Below are positions 49,313 to 57,982 of a DNA stretch of 64,000 nucleotides, piece by piece. The position numbers and the translations under genes were made by a program. Below the pieces are notes generated by a model. The model saw only the letters and a program-made list of their open reading frames with translations. It had not been told where the DNA came from and searched no databases. Where the stretch lies: contig NZ_JADWYK010000010.1 of NCBI RefSeq assembly GCF_015773195.1, forward strand, positions 1 through 64,000, read 5' to 3'. The DNA is from Hymenobacter guriensis (lineage in GTDB: Bacteria; Bacteroidota; Bacteroidia; Cytophagales; Hymenobacteraceae). Numbering within the stretch: the stretch's first letter is position 1; the number at the start of each line of letters is the position of its first letter.

Positions 49313-50431
49313 CTATTTATTGCCCGTTGATTCATCCTGCTCAGGAAACTGTATCTGGGACCCACGCGGCACCAAATGAATCTTGATTACCTCTTTGGGG
49401 TCAAACACGGCCGGCGCAGGCCGGCCGTTTTGTATGTCTAGCGCTACACTGTTTGAGATTGCTCCCGGGGTCATCTGCATCACCATGACCTCCTCCTCGC
49501 GTACCACCTCGTGCGATTGTAGCTCCTCGTATTGTGTCCGGCAACGTTCGTCGCTGTCCTGCGGTGGCTTGAATAACAGCGGCGGGCACCAGCGCAAGGT
49601 CAGTTGCTCCCCCTCGAAGAGACCCAGTTCAATATCTGCTGTGTGAAAGGGAATCGGTACGCAAAACACGTGGTGCTGATAGCGCAGGTAGAACTGGTGC
49701 GTAAACTGCCGGTCCTGTGTTTCGCGTTTGCGAAACATAAAGCAATGGGGATGTACCAGGGAATGACCGCTGGGCATCGTGTGGTGCACCACCAGGGCCG
49801 GGTCCAGCAGGGCATCCGGCATCTGGCCGTCGAGTAGCTGAAAAAGCGGCTTGTAGTGGCCGACCTGGTCCTGATCCAGCACCGACAGCGCCATCTTTAG
49901 CAGTGCTTTGTAGACATTGATCGGGATATAGGGGTTTTTGGCCACCTTAATCTCCGCTATGCCTTCCTCGTCCCGAATGGTAAAGGCGTCATTATCGAGG
50001 CCAGCTCGTTCAATCAGAATGCTTCCAGGAACGCCCATAAAGGTTCCGGGGCGGGCCGTAACCAGCTTATCGCTGGATTTAAAGGTCGGCAACTTAGCAT
50101 TTCCAGTACCCCCACGCACCGTCCGAAAAATGCCGAGATAATTGGCCAGATCATTCTCCCACGCGGAAAATTTCAGATTGCAGTCGTCGCATTCAAAGTC
50201 CGATAACAAGTGCTCATTGCCCAGCAAGCGGGGAATCAGGTGGGCTTTGTGCTTAAACTTCGTTTCCAGCCCGTTGCGGCCGCAGAAGCGACACTTCTGC
50301 GCGGCTTTCGCCTTCCGTTGGGGCTTCGGACGTGGCACGTCCGCCAGAAAGGTTTCCGACGCGTAGGCCTGCCAAAACTTATCCAACGCAGGCAGGTAAG
50401 GAGTAAAGGTAAAGACAGCTTTCTCGCTCAT
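49313..50431 (-). CDS. HNH endonuclease-domain protein, 372 aa
   Basis: Residues about 45-90 form an HNH_5-like treble clef: CRFCGRNGLETKFKHKAHLI (C-x2-C, then the AHLIP core), LLGNEHLLSDFECDDCNLKF with the second C-x2-C. The remaining 280 residues, with no recognised domain, may sense a target or bind a partner; they include LRYQHHVFCVPIPFHTADI and a Glu-rich segment. Proteins of this plan (N-terminal HNH plus unknown C-terminus) are common in bacterial defence islands; function here is inferred. Confidence 0.75.
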   Translation of the reverse strand: MSEKAVFTFTPYLPALDKFWQAYASETFLADVPRPKPQRKAKAAQKCRFCGRNGLETKFKHKAHLIPRLLGNEHLLSDFECDDCNLKFSAWENDLANYLGIFRTVRGGTGNAKLPTFKSSDKLVTARPGTFMGVPGSILIERAGLDNDAFTIRDEEGIAEIKVAKNPYIPINVYKALLKMALSVLDQDQVGHYKPLFQLLDGQMPDALLDPALVVHHTMPSGHSLVHPHCFMFRKRETQDRQFTHQFYLRYQHHVFCVPIPFHTADIELGLFEGEQLTLRWCPPLLFKPPQDSDERCRTQYEELQSHEVVREEEVMVMQMTPGAISNSVALDIQNGRPAPAVFDPKEVIKIHLVPRGSQIQFPEQDESTGNK

Positions 50432-50474
50432 AGGTCAAGGGTAAGCGTAGGAGGTAAACAGTTGTACACGGCAG

Positions 50475-51593
50475 CTACACCCCGTATACCCTGCCCTTTA
50501 CCGGCTCTCCTTCCCGCTGGTTGACCAGGGTGGGTTGAATCCACAGCAGCTTTTCCTCCTGCAGGCTGGGGCCTAACCGCTGCCTGCGCCAATGCCCGCG
50601 GCGCCAGTGCGGGGCCACGGCACCCGGCAGCCCGGCGGTGCGCTCAGCCCGCGTAGGGATGTTGCTGCCGACGAAGGTGACGCGGGTGTATCCTGCGGTC
50701 GCCAGGTCAGCCTCCGCTACTTGCCGCCGACGGCGCGTCGTGGCTTTTGCCAAACGGGTGGCCAGGTGTCCCGGCAGTCCCGGGGAAAACGCCCGCTTCA
50801 CCTCCCGCTCTGGATACATCAGGTACAGCAGGCAATTCACGATCAGGTTAACCGTACGGGCCAGAAAAGTGCTGTGCAAGTCAATTATTTTGGCTTGGGT
50901 TTGCTCGTCGGTGCCCTCTACCAGGAAGGTGGCGAAGGTGCGAGTGGCATCCGCGACGACCTTCCCGATGGTGGTAGGCAATACGAGCGGCTCGGCGCCG
51001 CGCTCGTCCACGTCCTGCAGTAGGGTATAGGTATGGAAGCCCCGCCCGGCCAGCTCTATCAGGTGCTCATTGACGTGGGCGAAATGGGGCATATACTCCC
51101 CCGTAAACTCCAGGTGAATCATACGGTCCTGCAGCTTCCCCCCGGGTACTAAGTCGGTCGTATCCTCCAGCAGGTACACGCCCTCTATCCGGGGTGAATC
51201 TGCGCCCGCTAGGTGCAGGCCGGCAGCGGACAAATCCATGTACAGCCGGGGATAGGGCAAGCGCAGTCGTTCGACGCCGACTTGGCTGGCGTCAGTCAGC
51301 TCCAGCATCTCCAGCAGCCCGGCAGAAAAATCAAAAATCTGCCGTCCACCCTGCTGCCACTCTTCCCAGGCCCGGAATTCAGACCAGGTGTATTGGCGCT
51401 CCACCTGTTCACGAAGCGACAAATGGCCACGATCGTAGGTAGTGCCGAAATTGGCTTCATCGATATAATACGCTTTTTTCGGGCCGAAACAATAGGCGTG
51501 AAAGGCTTCTCGGTGCTTGCTATGCCGCGCGAAGTGATGCTGACCGGCATTCCGGTTAGGGTAGTAGGCAGAATAGGGTTTGGTAGTCACCAT
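50475..51593 (-). CDS. hypothetical protein with C-terminal HWRRGHWRRQ motif, 372 aa
   Basis: The ATG at 51593 gives MVTTKPYSAYYPNRNAGQHH. The middle resembles no known enzyme. The last 40 residues, PHWRRGHWRRQRLGPSLQEE then KLLWIQPTLVNQ, follow a pattern H-x-R-x-G-H-[WF]-R-x-Q-x-x-G ... [KL]-W-I-x-P also present at the end of the 53479 protein. I associate this C-terminus with mobile-element proteins of unknown function (a distant link to AcrVA2-type proteins is a memory-based guess). It follows the coiled-coil gene by 35 nt, possibly in an operon. Confidence 0.55.
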   Translation of the reverse strand: MVTTKPYSAYYPNRNAGQHHFARHSKHREAFHAYCFGPKKAYYIDEANFGTTYDRGHLSLREQVERQYTWSEFRAWEEWQQGGRQIFDFSAGLLEMLELTDASQVGVERLRLPYPRLYMDLSAAGLHLAGADSPRIEGVYLLEDTTDLVPGGKLQDRMIHLEFTGEYMPHFAHVNEHLIELAGRGFHTYTLLQDVDERGAEPLVLPTTIGKVVADATRTFATFLVEGTDEQTQAKIIDLHSTFLARTVNLIVNCLLYLMYPEREVKRAFSPGLPGHLATRLAKATTRRRRQVAEADLATAGYTRVTFVGSNIPTRAERTAGLPGAVAPHWRRGHWRRQRLGPSLQEEKLLWIQPTLVNQREGEPVKGRVYGV

Positions 51594-51628
51594 AGAGGGG
51601 AAGGAGGGAAGTAGACCGGTAGGCACGG

Positions 51629-52606
51629 CTACCAGCCCGCAGGAGCATCTACCCAGCGGGCCGGCAGGTCAGGCACCGGATCTTCACTAAGAAAACCGCC
51701 GCTGAACAGCTCGGCTTTTAAGTTCTGACAACGTACGCTCAGCTGCACATAGTTGCGCAACAGCTCCCGCAAAGGCTTCGATTTCCGCAGCCAATACGCT
51801 CTCTGCTCGTTGCTGGCTGGCGTCCAGTTGCTGAACGTGGATGGCTTGCTCGGCTTGGAGCAGCTGGCTCGTAACTTCCTGTTGTGCAACGAGGATTTCT
51901 TCTGCTGCAAGCTGCTTTTCCAGCTGTGCAAGTATTTTTTCTTCTGCTCCAGCAAGCTGCTCCTCGTCTGCCAGTCGGTGGTTAGTTGCTCGGATGCGAT
52001 GAAACCGTTCTCGTCGTTGGTCCAGCTCTGTTCGTCTTCGGCCAAGCAGGCGGCTTCGTTCTCGTTCTTCTCCCAAAGCATCCGCAAGGAGTCGGCGAGC
52101 TGGGTCAGTTCGGCGCCGAGCTTCAGTACTTGCTGCTCCACCGCCTGCTGAAAGCTCCCCTGTTGCTGTTGCAATAAGTCCGCGTGTTCGCCCTGTAGCT
52201 GCGCTAACGTCTTGCTGCTTTCCTCGAAGCGCTGCTTGCTCTCGGTCAAGTCGGCTTTGCTCCTGTTCAAGTGGGTCAATAGCGCGCGCTGCTTGCTCTC
52301 GATACGCTGCCTGATCCGCGCGCTCCTCGTCTGCCTCAGCTGCTGCATCCGCTCGGTCAGCTTCTGCTTCCGCTGCGCTGTCCGCTCGCTCCTGCGCTGC
52401 GCGGACTCGGTCGAGTTCAGCCAGACAGGCGCACACGCCAGGCTCTGCCATAAAGCGTTGAAGTGCTCTAATGCCTTCTCTAAGCTCGAAGAGCTGGCAC
52501 TCGTAGGACTCACTGCCTGGTGCTGGTAGCGCGTGTAGAGGGCCTGGAGCCACGCCCGCTGCTGGGGATGCATCAGCTCCAAAGGGGGGATGGTGTTCTC
52601 GCTCAT
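51629..52606 (-). CDS. coiled-coil protein, probably the second half of the CoiA-like gene, 325 aa
   Basis: From ATG 52606: MSENTIPPLELMHPQQRAWL then LQALYTRYQHQ, a long coiled coil (about 70-230; LAQLQGEHADLLQQQQGSFQ, KLGAELTQLADSLRMLWEK) and a conserved-looking end DPVPDLPARWVDAPAGW. Its third codon positions are mostly G or C like the rest of the genome, whereas the overlapping frame of the 51687-53285 ORF is not. It is therefore the true coding frame over 51629-52606. The abrupt change of frame at about 52600 suggests one ancestral gene now split, or a translational frameshift. Confidence 0.6.
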   Translation of the reverse strand: MSENTIPPLELMHPQQRAWLQALYTRYQHQAVSPTSASSSSLEKALEHFNALWQSLACAPVWLNSTESAQRRSERTAQRKQKLTERMQQLRQTRSARIRQRIESKQRALLTHLNRSKADLTESKQRFEESSKTLAQLQGEHADLLQQQQGSFQQAVEQQVLKLGAELTQLADSLRMLWEKNENEAACLAEDEQSWTNDENGFIASEQLTTDWQTRSSLLEQKKKYLHSWKSSLQQKKSSLHNRKLRASCSKPSKPSTFSNWTPASNEQRAYWLRKSKPLRELLRNYVQLSVRCQNLKAELFSGGFLSEDPVPDLPARWVDAPAGW

Positions 52607-53285
52607 GATGGTAAAGCCATTTCCGGTTGCTCACGCCATCCAGCAGCCGCTCGATCTCCCGGTCCGAGGCAGCGATAGGGATGGTTATTTCCAGGGTATT
52701 GAGCTGCATGCGCTGCAGTCCGACCAGCTTTTGGTAGTCTACGGCGTGGGTAACGTGTATCTCTACCAGCAACAAGGCCTGCCCTTGGGCATTGGCAAAG
52801 ACGATATCCGGCCGGCAAATTAACTCGCGGCCGTTGGCCGGTGTATGGAGCTGGTCCTGCGCCAGGTAAAAGATGCGGCCGTCGGGGGCAGCAAAAAAGG
52901 AGCGCTCCGCCAGCACCTGGTCGGCCTCGAAGCGCTGCGGCGGGCGCAAGGTTGGTAGCCGGCCCTCGTAGCCGGGTGCCGGATGGGGGTGTACCGCTGG
53001 GGTCATCACCCAGCGCCGCTCCTGCAGCAGCCGCTTGGCCTGCTTGTGAGCATGCGATTCGTCCTGGTAATCGCAGTGCTCACCGGGCGCCCAGATACGG
53101 GCCTGGTGGCGGAAATAAGGCGTACGCTTGGGCCCCTTACAGAAGGATAGGGGCCGGCGGCAGCCCCGGCAGAAGTACTGCACTCCGCGGACCTTCCGCG
53201 CCTGGGCAACGTGCACGACCTGCCCCTGCTCGTCCATAGCAAAGACAAACCGCCGTTTGTGCAGATAAGAAGCAGTCGTAGGCAT
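51687..53285 (-). CDS. CoiA-like/DUF6035-type nuclease, N-terminal part real, C-terminal frame doubtful
   Basis: From ATG 53285 (MPTTASYLHKRRFVFAMDEQ). A zinc pair CRGCRRPL (C39, C42) with YFRHQ is the CoiA N-terminal domain. ESHAHKQAKRLLQER is the helix seen in CoiA. CRPDIVFANAQGQALLLVEI (D160, E175) is a PD-(D/E)xK nuclease core followed by HVTHAVDYQK. RKWLYHHERE closes the domain at about 230. Beyond 52606 the frame stays open to 51687, but its codon use is poor in G/C at third positions and the alternative frame reads better. CoiA-type proteins act in DNA uptake; phage-defence roles also occur. Confidence 0.65.
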   Translation of the reverse strand: MPTTASYLHKRRFVFAMDEQGQVVHVAQARKVRGVQYFCRGCRRPLSFCKGPKRTPYFRHQARIWAPGEHCDYQDESHAHKQAKRLLQERRWVMTPAVHPHPAPGYEGRLPTLRPPQRFEADQVLAERSFFAAPDGRIFYLAQDQLHTPANGRELICRPDIVFANAQGQALLLVEIHVTHAVDYQKLVGLQRMQLNTLEITIPIAASDREIERLLDGVSNRKWLYHHEREHHPPFGADASPAAGVAPGPLHALPAPGSESYECQLFELREGIRALQRFMAEPGVCACLAELDRVRAAQERADSAAEAEADRADAAAEADEERADQAAYREQAARAIDPLEQEQSRLDREQAALRGKQQDVSAATGRTRGLIATATGELSAGGGAASTEARRRTDPARRLLADALGEERERSRLLGRRRTELDQRRERFHRIRATNHRLADEEQLAGAEEKILAQLEKQLAAEEILVAQQEVTSQLLQAEQAIHVQQLDASQQRAESVLAAEIEAFAGAVAQLCAAERTLSELKSRAVQRRFS

Positions 53286-53478
53286 CGTAGCGGGTCTGGT
53301 TCGAATGTAGCTGTTGCATAGCAATTACTCGTTGCTTAATGGCAGCGAATTTTCGGGTATCTCAGGGTCTACTGTATTCGTAAGGGCAGCATACAGCCAC
53401 CGCGTTCAGTACCTTAGGGTTCGCGTGAGGGCCGGCCACCTTAGAACCCTTTCCCGGCACGTTCGCAAAAGCTATTGC

Positions 53479-54231
53479 ATGCACATAGTAGAACAACACT
53501 ACTTGGGACTGGAGTTAAAACACCCGTCCCGTGTTTCGACGCTCAGAGAACTGGAAACATTCGTGAGCAAACCTTTGCTGGAGGCACTCGGAGATGATGA
53601 TCCAGCGGCAAAACAAGTGCTTATTAAAGGCATCTGGCATTCCTTGGTGAGTCCGACGATTGAGAACCTGCTGTTCACCGAGTCGGCCCAGGAGGTCATC
53701 CGGAATATTAAAGTAGAGGAGGCCTTTGATCTGGAGATCCTACGCGTTCTCCCAGCAAAGGAAATTCTCTTCTTTAATTTTCTGCTGGGCAAAAATCGGG
53801 TAATTAAGTGTACCTGGAATAATGACTTCCTGATCGTTATCGATATTACTCGACACGAGTATAACACCGGCATCCAATGTGAATCGGCCGTAGCCTATCT
53901 AGGCGGAGGCAATAAAAACTTTACTCATGCCTTACGAGGCGCAATCCAATGCCTGATCTTCTACAAACTAACGGAGCCGGAACTCCTGCATGTTGCGGCC
54001 GGTAAGAAACAAGGTACCCGGAAGCAGGGCCATTATAACGCTACGCCTTACCCTATAACGATCGTTGATAGTACTTGGAACAAGTACATTGTCCGTACGG
54101 AAGGCTTTAGCGTTTCTGGTCACTTTCGGCTGCAACGGTACGGAACAGGCAATGCCAAGTTGAAACTGGTATGGATTAAGCCCTATCAGAAACATGGGTA
54201 TGTTCGCTTGCCGAAAGCGGAGACGATATAA
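53479..54231 (+). CDS. hypothetical protein with C-terminal GHFRxQ...WIxP motif, 250 aa
   Basis: ATG 53479 gives MHIVEQHYLGLELKHPSRVS; an upstream extension to 53314 overlaps the divergent nuclease promoter. The N-terminal half is helical, the middle beta-rich (NNDFLIVIDITRHEYNTGIQ). The end VSGHFRLQRYGTGNAKLKLV then WIKPYQKHGY follows the same pattern as the end of the 50475 protein (H-[FW]-R-x-Q-R-x-G ... L-x-W-I-x-P). This shared tail suggests a common module in otherwise unrelated proteins. Function unknown. Confidence 0.55.
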   Translation: MHIVEQHYLGLELKHPSRVSTLRELETFVSKPLLEALGDDDPAAKQVLIKGIWHSLVSPTIENLLFTESAQEVIRNIKVEEAFDLEILRVLPAKEILFFNFLLGKNRVIKCTWNNDFLIVIDITRHEYNTGIQCESAVAYLGGGNKNFTHALRGAIQCLIFYKLTEPELLHVAAGKKQGTRKQGHYNATPYPITIVDSTWNKYIVRTEGFSVSGHFRLQRYGTGNAKLKLVWIKPYQKHGYVRLPKAETI

Positions 54232-54374
54232 GTCGGCCTGCCGTACTTCTATCTTTACTACAGATACCGCATGCGAAGTAGCCGCTAAACTAGGTCCTAT
54301 AGCTTCCAGGAATCTATTGCTCCTATCCCACAGACTTAACGGCACATTTTCTTCAGGCACATGGAAGCAGCTTG

Positions 54375-54803
54375 TTAAACAGGTTTGATCGACACAGCAA
54401 CTACTTCGCTGCCAAAGCTCTCTTCCAGTAAACTATAGCCCACTTCCGTCCAATCCTCGTCTCGCACTCGTTGAAAAAGCTGTTGGCTGTCGGCTGGTAT
54501 GCTCGCGGCTGCTTGATTCAACAGTACCTGAGTCTCAGGATCGGTGCCCGTGAAGTCACACATATCCTCGTAAGCTGCCTCTGTGACGGCAAGCAGGCTT
54601 TCAACTTTGAAGTATTCCAGCAGCAGGGTTGGATTGTTTTTGAGAGCTGCTAGCAGCTGCTGTTGCATCGTTACTACAGCTCTGGTTTCTGAGTTCTGCA
54701 GCAGCTTTCCTTCTTGCGTACTCCAATGATCCCTTGCAATCTGTTCTGTGATGTCATCCACGGTCACCTCAACGGTAAATACAACTTGGAAGGTCTGTTT
54801 CAT
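54375..54803 (-). CDS. hypothetical acidic protein, 142 aa
   Basis: Begins MKQTFQVVFTVEVTVDDITE, a beta-strand start, then helical segments (ALKNNPTLLLEYFKVESLLA, EDMCDFTGTDPETQVLLNQA). Acidic overall, no membrane segment or signal. It follows the 54818 gene by 14 nt in the same direction and probably shares its transcript. No family recognised. Confidence 0.55.
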   Translation of the reverse strand: MKQTFQVVFTVEVTVDDITEQIARDHWSTQEGKLLQNSETRAVVTMQQQLLAALKNNPTLLLEYFKVESLLAVTEAAYEDMCDFTGTDPETQVLLNQAAASIPADSQQLFQRVRDEDWTEVGYSLLEESFGSEVVAVSIKPV

Positions 54804-54817
54804 TATGCTTAATGCTT

Positions 54818-55513
54818 CTAGTAAAAGAACAGAGAAAAGAACGCTGGAGCAATGGAATGATCAACGCCAGTGATGTAGCGACGATTGAACTGTACAGTAG
54901 CCTTGCCGGGGGCCATTGTCACAACCCGGAGCAGATTCAATTGTGAAGCTTGCTTCAACGAGCGCCGCACAAGGATAGGCTTATCCTTGCCCACTTCGGT
55001 TGAGAAGCTGACGCCTAAATCGGTGAGCGTTACTTCTAACTGGCCACCAAGACATTCTTCAACCAAAAAACCGAAAAAGCCGGTAAGGCTGCGAGAGGCC
55101 CCAGCTTTTTCCGCCTGACGGAACGCCTGCTGCCTCAGCGAGTCTGGGTTAACTACCTCTTGATTGTAGTCATCGACCAGGAATACACGCTCAGCAAGCA
55201 ACGGATTCGCTTTTAGCGTATCTAGGCCCGTTGGCAGTATATTTAAGTTAATCAGCTCTAAAGAAGCTGAAGTTGAGTCGGGTAGAGAGGAGCCTTGGAG
55301 GAGTGTTGCCGTGTCAAGTAAATAGAGGCCGGTTAAGTGATCCGCCAAGAATATCCTTGGTCCACTCGGCGTTGCTTCAGCCAGTAAGACCTGGTCGCCG
55401 ATAGCTTGACAGTGATATATGTTGTAACGGCGCAGCAAATCAGCCGGCATATGCGCATCGAAGTAGATGTTAATCAGGTCGGTAGAGGCGATACCAGGTG
55501 TAGTTAACGACAT
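54818..55513 (-). CDS. hypothetical protein, 231 aa
   Basis: Starts MSLTTPGIASTDLINIYFDA. Predicted globular with alternating strands and helices (LADHLTGLYLLDTATLL, RVFLVDDYNQEVVN), a Gly-rich loop (LTGFFGFLVEECLGGQLEVT) and a hydrophobic end APAFFSLFFY. No known motif. It is 14 nt upstream of the 54375 gene. Region 55514-55734 upstream holds nothing recognised. Confidence 0.55.
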   Translation of the reverse strand: MSLTTPGIASTDLINIYFDAHMPADLLRRYNIYHCQAIGDQVLLAEATPSGPRIFLADHLTGLYLLDTATLLQGSSLPDSTSASLELINLNILPTGLDTLKANPLLAERVFLVDDYNQEVVNPDSLRQQAFRQAEKAGASRSLTGFFGFLVEECLGGQLEVTLTDLGVSFSTEVGKDKPILVRRSLKQASQLNLLRVVTMAPGKATVQFNRRYITGVDHSIAPAFFSLFFY

Positions 55514-55734
55514 CGGGAAACAGTTCAGGTCGGCTTATGCACTGAGGTCTATAGATCGATCCAGCGGGTAAAAGCCGGATAAGTGACCTGATAGTAAAGG
55601 TAGTCCTCTGCTACGTGTTAGCCATTTGCACTAAGGTGTTTGGGTAAACAAAAAGTGAGGGCCACCCATCATTCGCCCATTACTACAGCTGAGCCAGCCA
55701 CAGCAACCTTGGCAGGCGAAACCAACCCCCCAAC

Positions 55735-56460
55735 CTATAGTCTATGGCCTTGGTTACGGGCAACGGCCCAGGTAGCTGTTTCTATTCGTTCCCCAAGGTC
55801 TTGTACTTCTCGCGTTAGATTGGCTATGTCGTCGGTCAGCACCTCGTCACCCAGTTGCAGTTCGACTTCCGCACCAATCAACTGTAGGCGACTCGCCAGA
55901 TATGCTAGCTGCCGGCGCAGCTGACCCACTCGCTCCATGGTCGGCAACGTATTGCGGCCCTCGATCCAGGGCAAGGCATCTGCCTCCGCCGGTCGGTAGC
56001 GCAGGGTCAGTGTGTTCTCCTCTGCCTGCTCACCCAGCTCCAACGGCTCGAAGCCGGCGGCGCGGGCGGCCCGGGCGGCCGCTTCGAAGGTAGCTTGCCC
56101 GTAGTTGCGGCTGATGGTGATAAGCTGCTCGGTGCGGTCGCCCCGGCCCAGCAGGTGTGGCAGAATCACTTCGCGCAGGGCTTGGCTCATTAGTCCGCGG
56201 CCGCGCCGGTGGGGCGGCACGTATACGTGCAGATCTTTTTCCCCGTGGTCGATGACCAGGCCGACGCAGCGCTGGGCCTGGTCGCGGATCAGGTAGGCGT
56301 AATAGTTCGGCGTCAATAAATCGCTCTCATCAGGTTGGGGCGCCTGCAGCCAGATGCGGCCCCAGGAAATTGTTTCCGTCAAGGGGCGCTCCACTAGCAC
56401 TTCCTGTCCATAGGCCCCATTTGCCCGGTAGATCAGCCGGGCCAGGGTTTCATCATTCAT
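55735..56460 (-). CDS. GNAT-family N-acetyltransferase with C-terminal coiled coil, 241 aa
   Basis: The acetyl-CoA motif A is clear: HVYVPPHRRGRGLMSQALRE (V-x-P-x-x-R-G-x-G-L). The beta-4/beta-5 region precedes it (AYLIRDQAQRCVGLVIDHGE) and the motif B region follows (ATFEAAARAARAAGFEPLEL). Residues about 175-235 add a heptad-like helix (MERVGQLRRQLAYLASRLQL, LTREVQDLGERIETATWAVA), which could dimerise it. Substrate unknown. It stands alone on the minus strand. Confidence 0.78.
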   Translation of the reverse strand: MNDETLARLIYRANGAYGQEVLVERPLTETISWGRIWLQAPQPDESDLLTPNYYAYLIRDQAQRCVGLVIDHGEKDLHVYVPPHRRGRGLMSQALREVILPHLLGRGDRTEQLITISRNYGQATFEAAARAARAAGFEPLELGEQAEENTLTLRYRPAEADALPWIEGRNTLPTMERVGQLRRQLAYLASRLQLIGAEVELQLGDEVLTDDIANLTREVQDLGERIETATWAVARNQGHRL

Positions 56461-56791
56461 ATGTGTACCCTAAAAGACTGCAATTCAGTTGCCGTACTGT
56501 ACGGCGGCAAATTCCGGTGCTAGTTTGGCCCGCAAGGTAGCGCGCACTTCCTATTTAAATACTTATCCAGTAGAGTTATGCAACTCCCATTGCAAGCAAG
56601 GTAACAGTACTAGAGAAACTATTAGCGAAATAGTAGGATCTGCTTTAACGGATCAAATGTTATAGTTCACGGAACGAACGTTATAATACAATACAACACT
56701 ACCATATCCAGTTTATCAGCCCTTTATAATAATGAACCTGGGTGCAACGAAGCTACAAACTTAAATCATTGGAGAGCACCTGCCGTCAGCG
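56461..56791. other. AT-rich intergenic region, no gene seen
   Basis: About 330 bp, much lower GC than neighbouring genes, with several repeats of ATA/TAT steps (GGAACGAACGTTATAATACA at 56671-56690). Probably the promoter of the GNAT gene plus the 3' flank of the DnaB-like gene. Confidence 0.5.
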
Positions 56792-57802
56792 TTAGTTACC
56801 CCGTGGTGGAAGCTTGATTGTGTGAGGGGACGTAGGAACGTCATCGAATGGCGGCTTTGGGTCCTCTTGCCCACCGAAAGACCCCATTGAAGGGTATTCT
56901 AGCCGACTCGATCCTGTATCTGAAAATCGTCCGAACTCGGCCTTGAATTGCACCTGCACTATTTCCCGGGAACCAAAGGCATTTTTAGCCACGATGATTT
57001 CCGCTACCTCTCTCGTGGGATTGCCCATTTCATCTTCACTCTCCCCGTAATATTCATTGCGGTGCAGAAATAGAATCAGGTCCGCTTCGTACTCGATGCT
57101 ACCTGAGTCCCGTAAATCTCCTAACTGAGGACGTGAAGGTGCAGGCCGGTCGCGCAATAATCGGTTCAGGTGGCTCACCACAACGATAGGCACTTTCAAC
57201 TCCCGGGCCAGCGTTTTGAGCCCGCGCACCAAATAGCTGATTTCTTGCTCGCGGTTGCTGCAGAACGCCCGAACCTTTGCGGGCACCTTCAACCGGTGCA
57301 GATTGTCAATCAGAATCAAGGACACTCCTCGCCCACAGAGCTGCCGCGCCTGGGCGCGAATCTGGTTTAAGGAGGGGGCCGGTTCGTCTAGGATGTAGAG
57401 CTTATCAGCTGCTATGCGGTCCCACTGTTGCACCTTGTTTGCCAGCTCAGCAAAGGTGTAGTCGGGCAAACCGCTCAGCAGCTTTTCATACGCCACCTCT
57501 CCGAGTGCACATAAGCACTTGCGGATAATCTGCTCCTTGGAATGTTGCAAGGAGAAGAGGGCGACTTGCTCGCCAAAATACACTGCTGCCTCATTCATGC
57601 AGCTTACTAAAAAGGATGTGCAGCCCATGGAAGGAGCTGCTGCAACAACCGTCAACGTACCCGGCTGCCAGCCCCTTGTTACGCGGTCCAGCGCAGCTAG
57701 GCCGGATGGCACCCCATGCCCCTTGCCTTGGGCCGTGTACCTATCCTCCTCTAATTGAAAAAACATTGGCCCCCGGCCGGTATGGGAAGTGTTTTCCATC
57801 AT
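56792..57802 (-). CDS. DnaB-like C-terminal domain protein with inactivated Walker motif, 336 aa
   Basis: Aligns with the RecA-like C-terminal domain of replicative helicase DnaB without the DnaB N-terminal domain: VPSGLAALDRVTRGWQPGTL, then RSLQHSKEQIIRKCL-like ALFSLQHSKEQIIRKCLCAL, SLILIDNLHRL (Walker B Asp166), VPIVVVSHLNR, QLGDLRDSGSIEYEADLILF. In the Walker A loop the invariant Lys is Cys61 (APSMGCTSFL), and the catalytic Glu of the usual FSLEMS box is Gln. It should therefore bind DNA or a partner but not hydrolyse ATP normally. Plasmid or phage origin, a helicase antagonist, or decay are possible. Confidence 0.8.
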   Translation of the reverse strand: MMENTSHTGRGPMFFQLEEDRYTAQGKGHGVPSGLAALDRVTRGWQPGTLTVVAAAPSMGCTSFLVSCMNEAAVYFGEQVALFSLQHSKEQIIRKCLCALGEVAYEKLLSGLPDYTFAELANKVQQWDRIAADKLYILDEPAPSLNQIRAQARQLCGRGVSLILIDNLHRLKVPAKVRAFCSNREQEISYLVRGLKTLARELKVPIVVVSHLNRLLRDRPAPSRPQLGDLRDSGSIEYEADLILFLHRNEYYGESEDEMGNPTREVAEIIVAKNAFGSREIVQVQFKAEFGRFSDTGSSRLEYPSMGSFGGQEDPKPPFDDVPTSPHTIKLPPRGN

Positions 57803-57982
57803 GTACTACAATTTTCAGTAAAGCCCTTCGCTAGGCTGGCTCCGTGCGTGGAGTGCCTTTTCAGCTTCACACGCCGCCCAATCTTCGGTGCGTAGCACCG
57901 ATTGAATATAGGCGTAATTATGGGGCAAAATGCAGATGAGCATTTTGCCTCAGCATATCTGGGGTGCGAGCGAAGTAACAAG

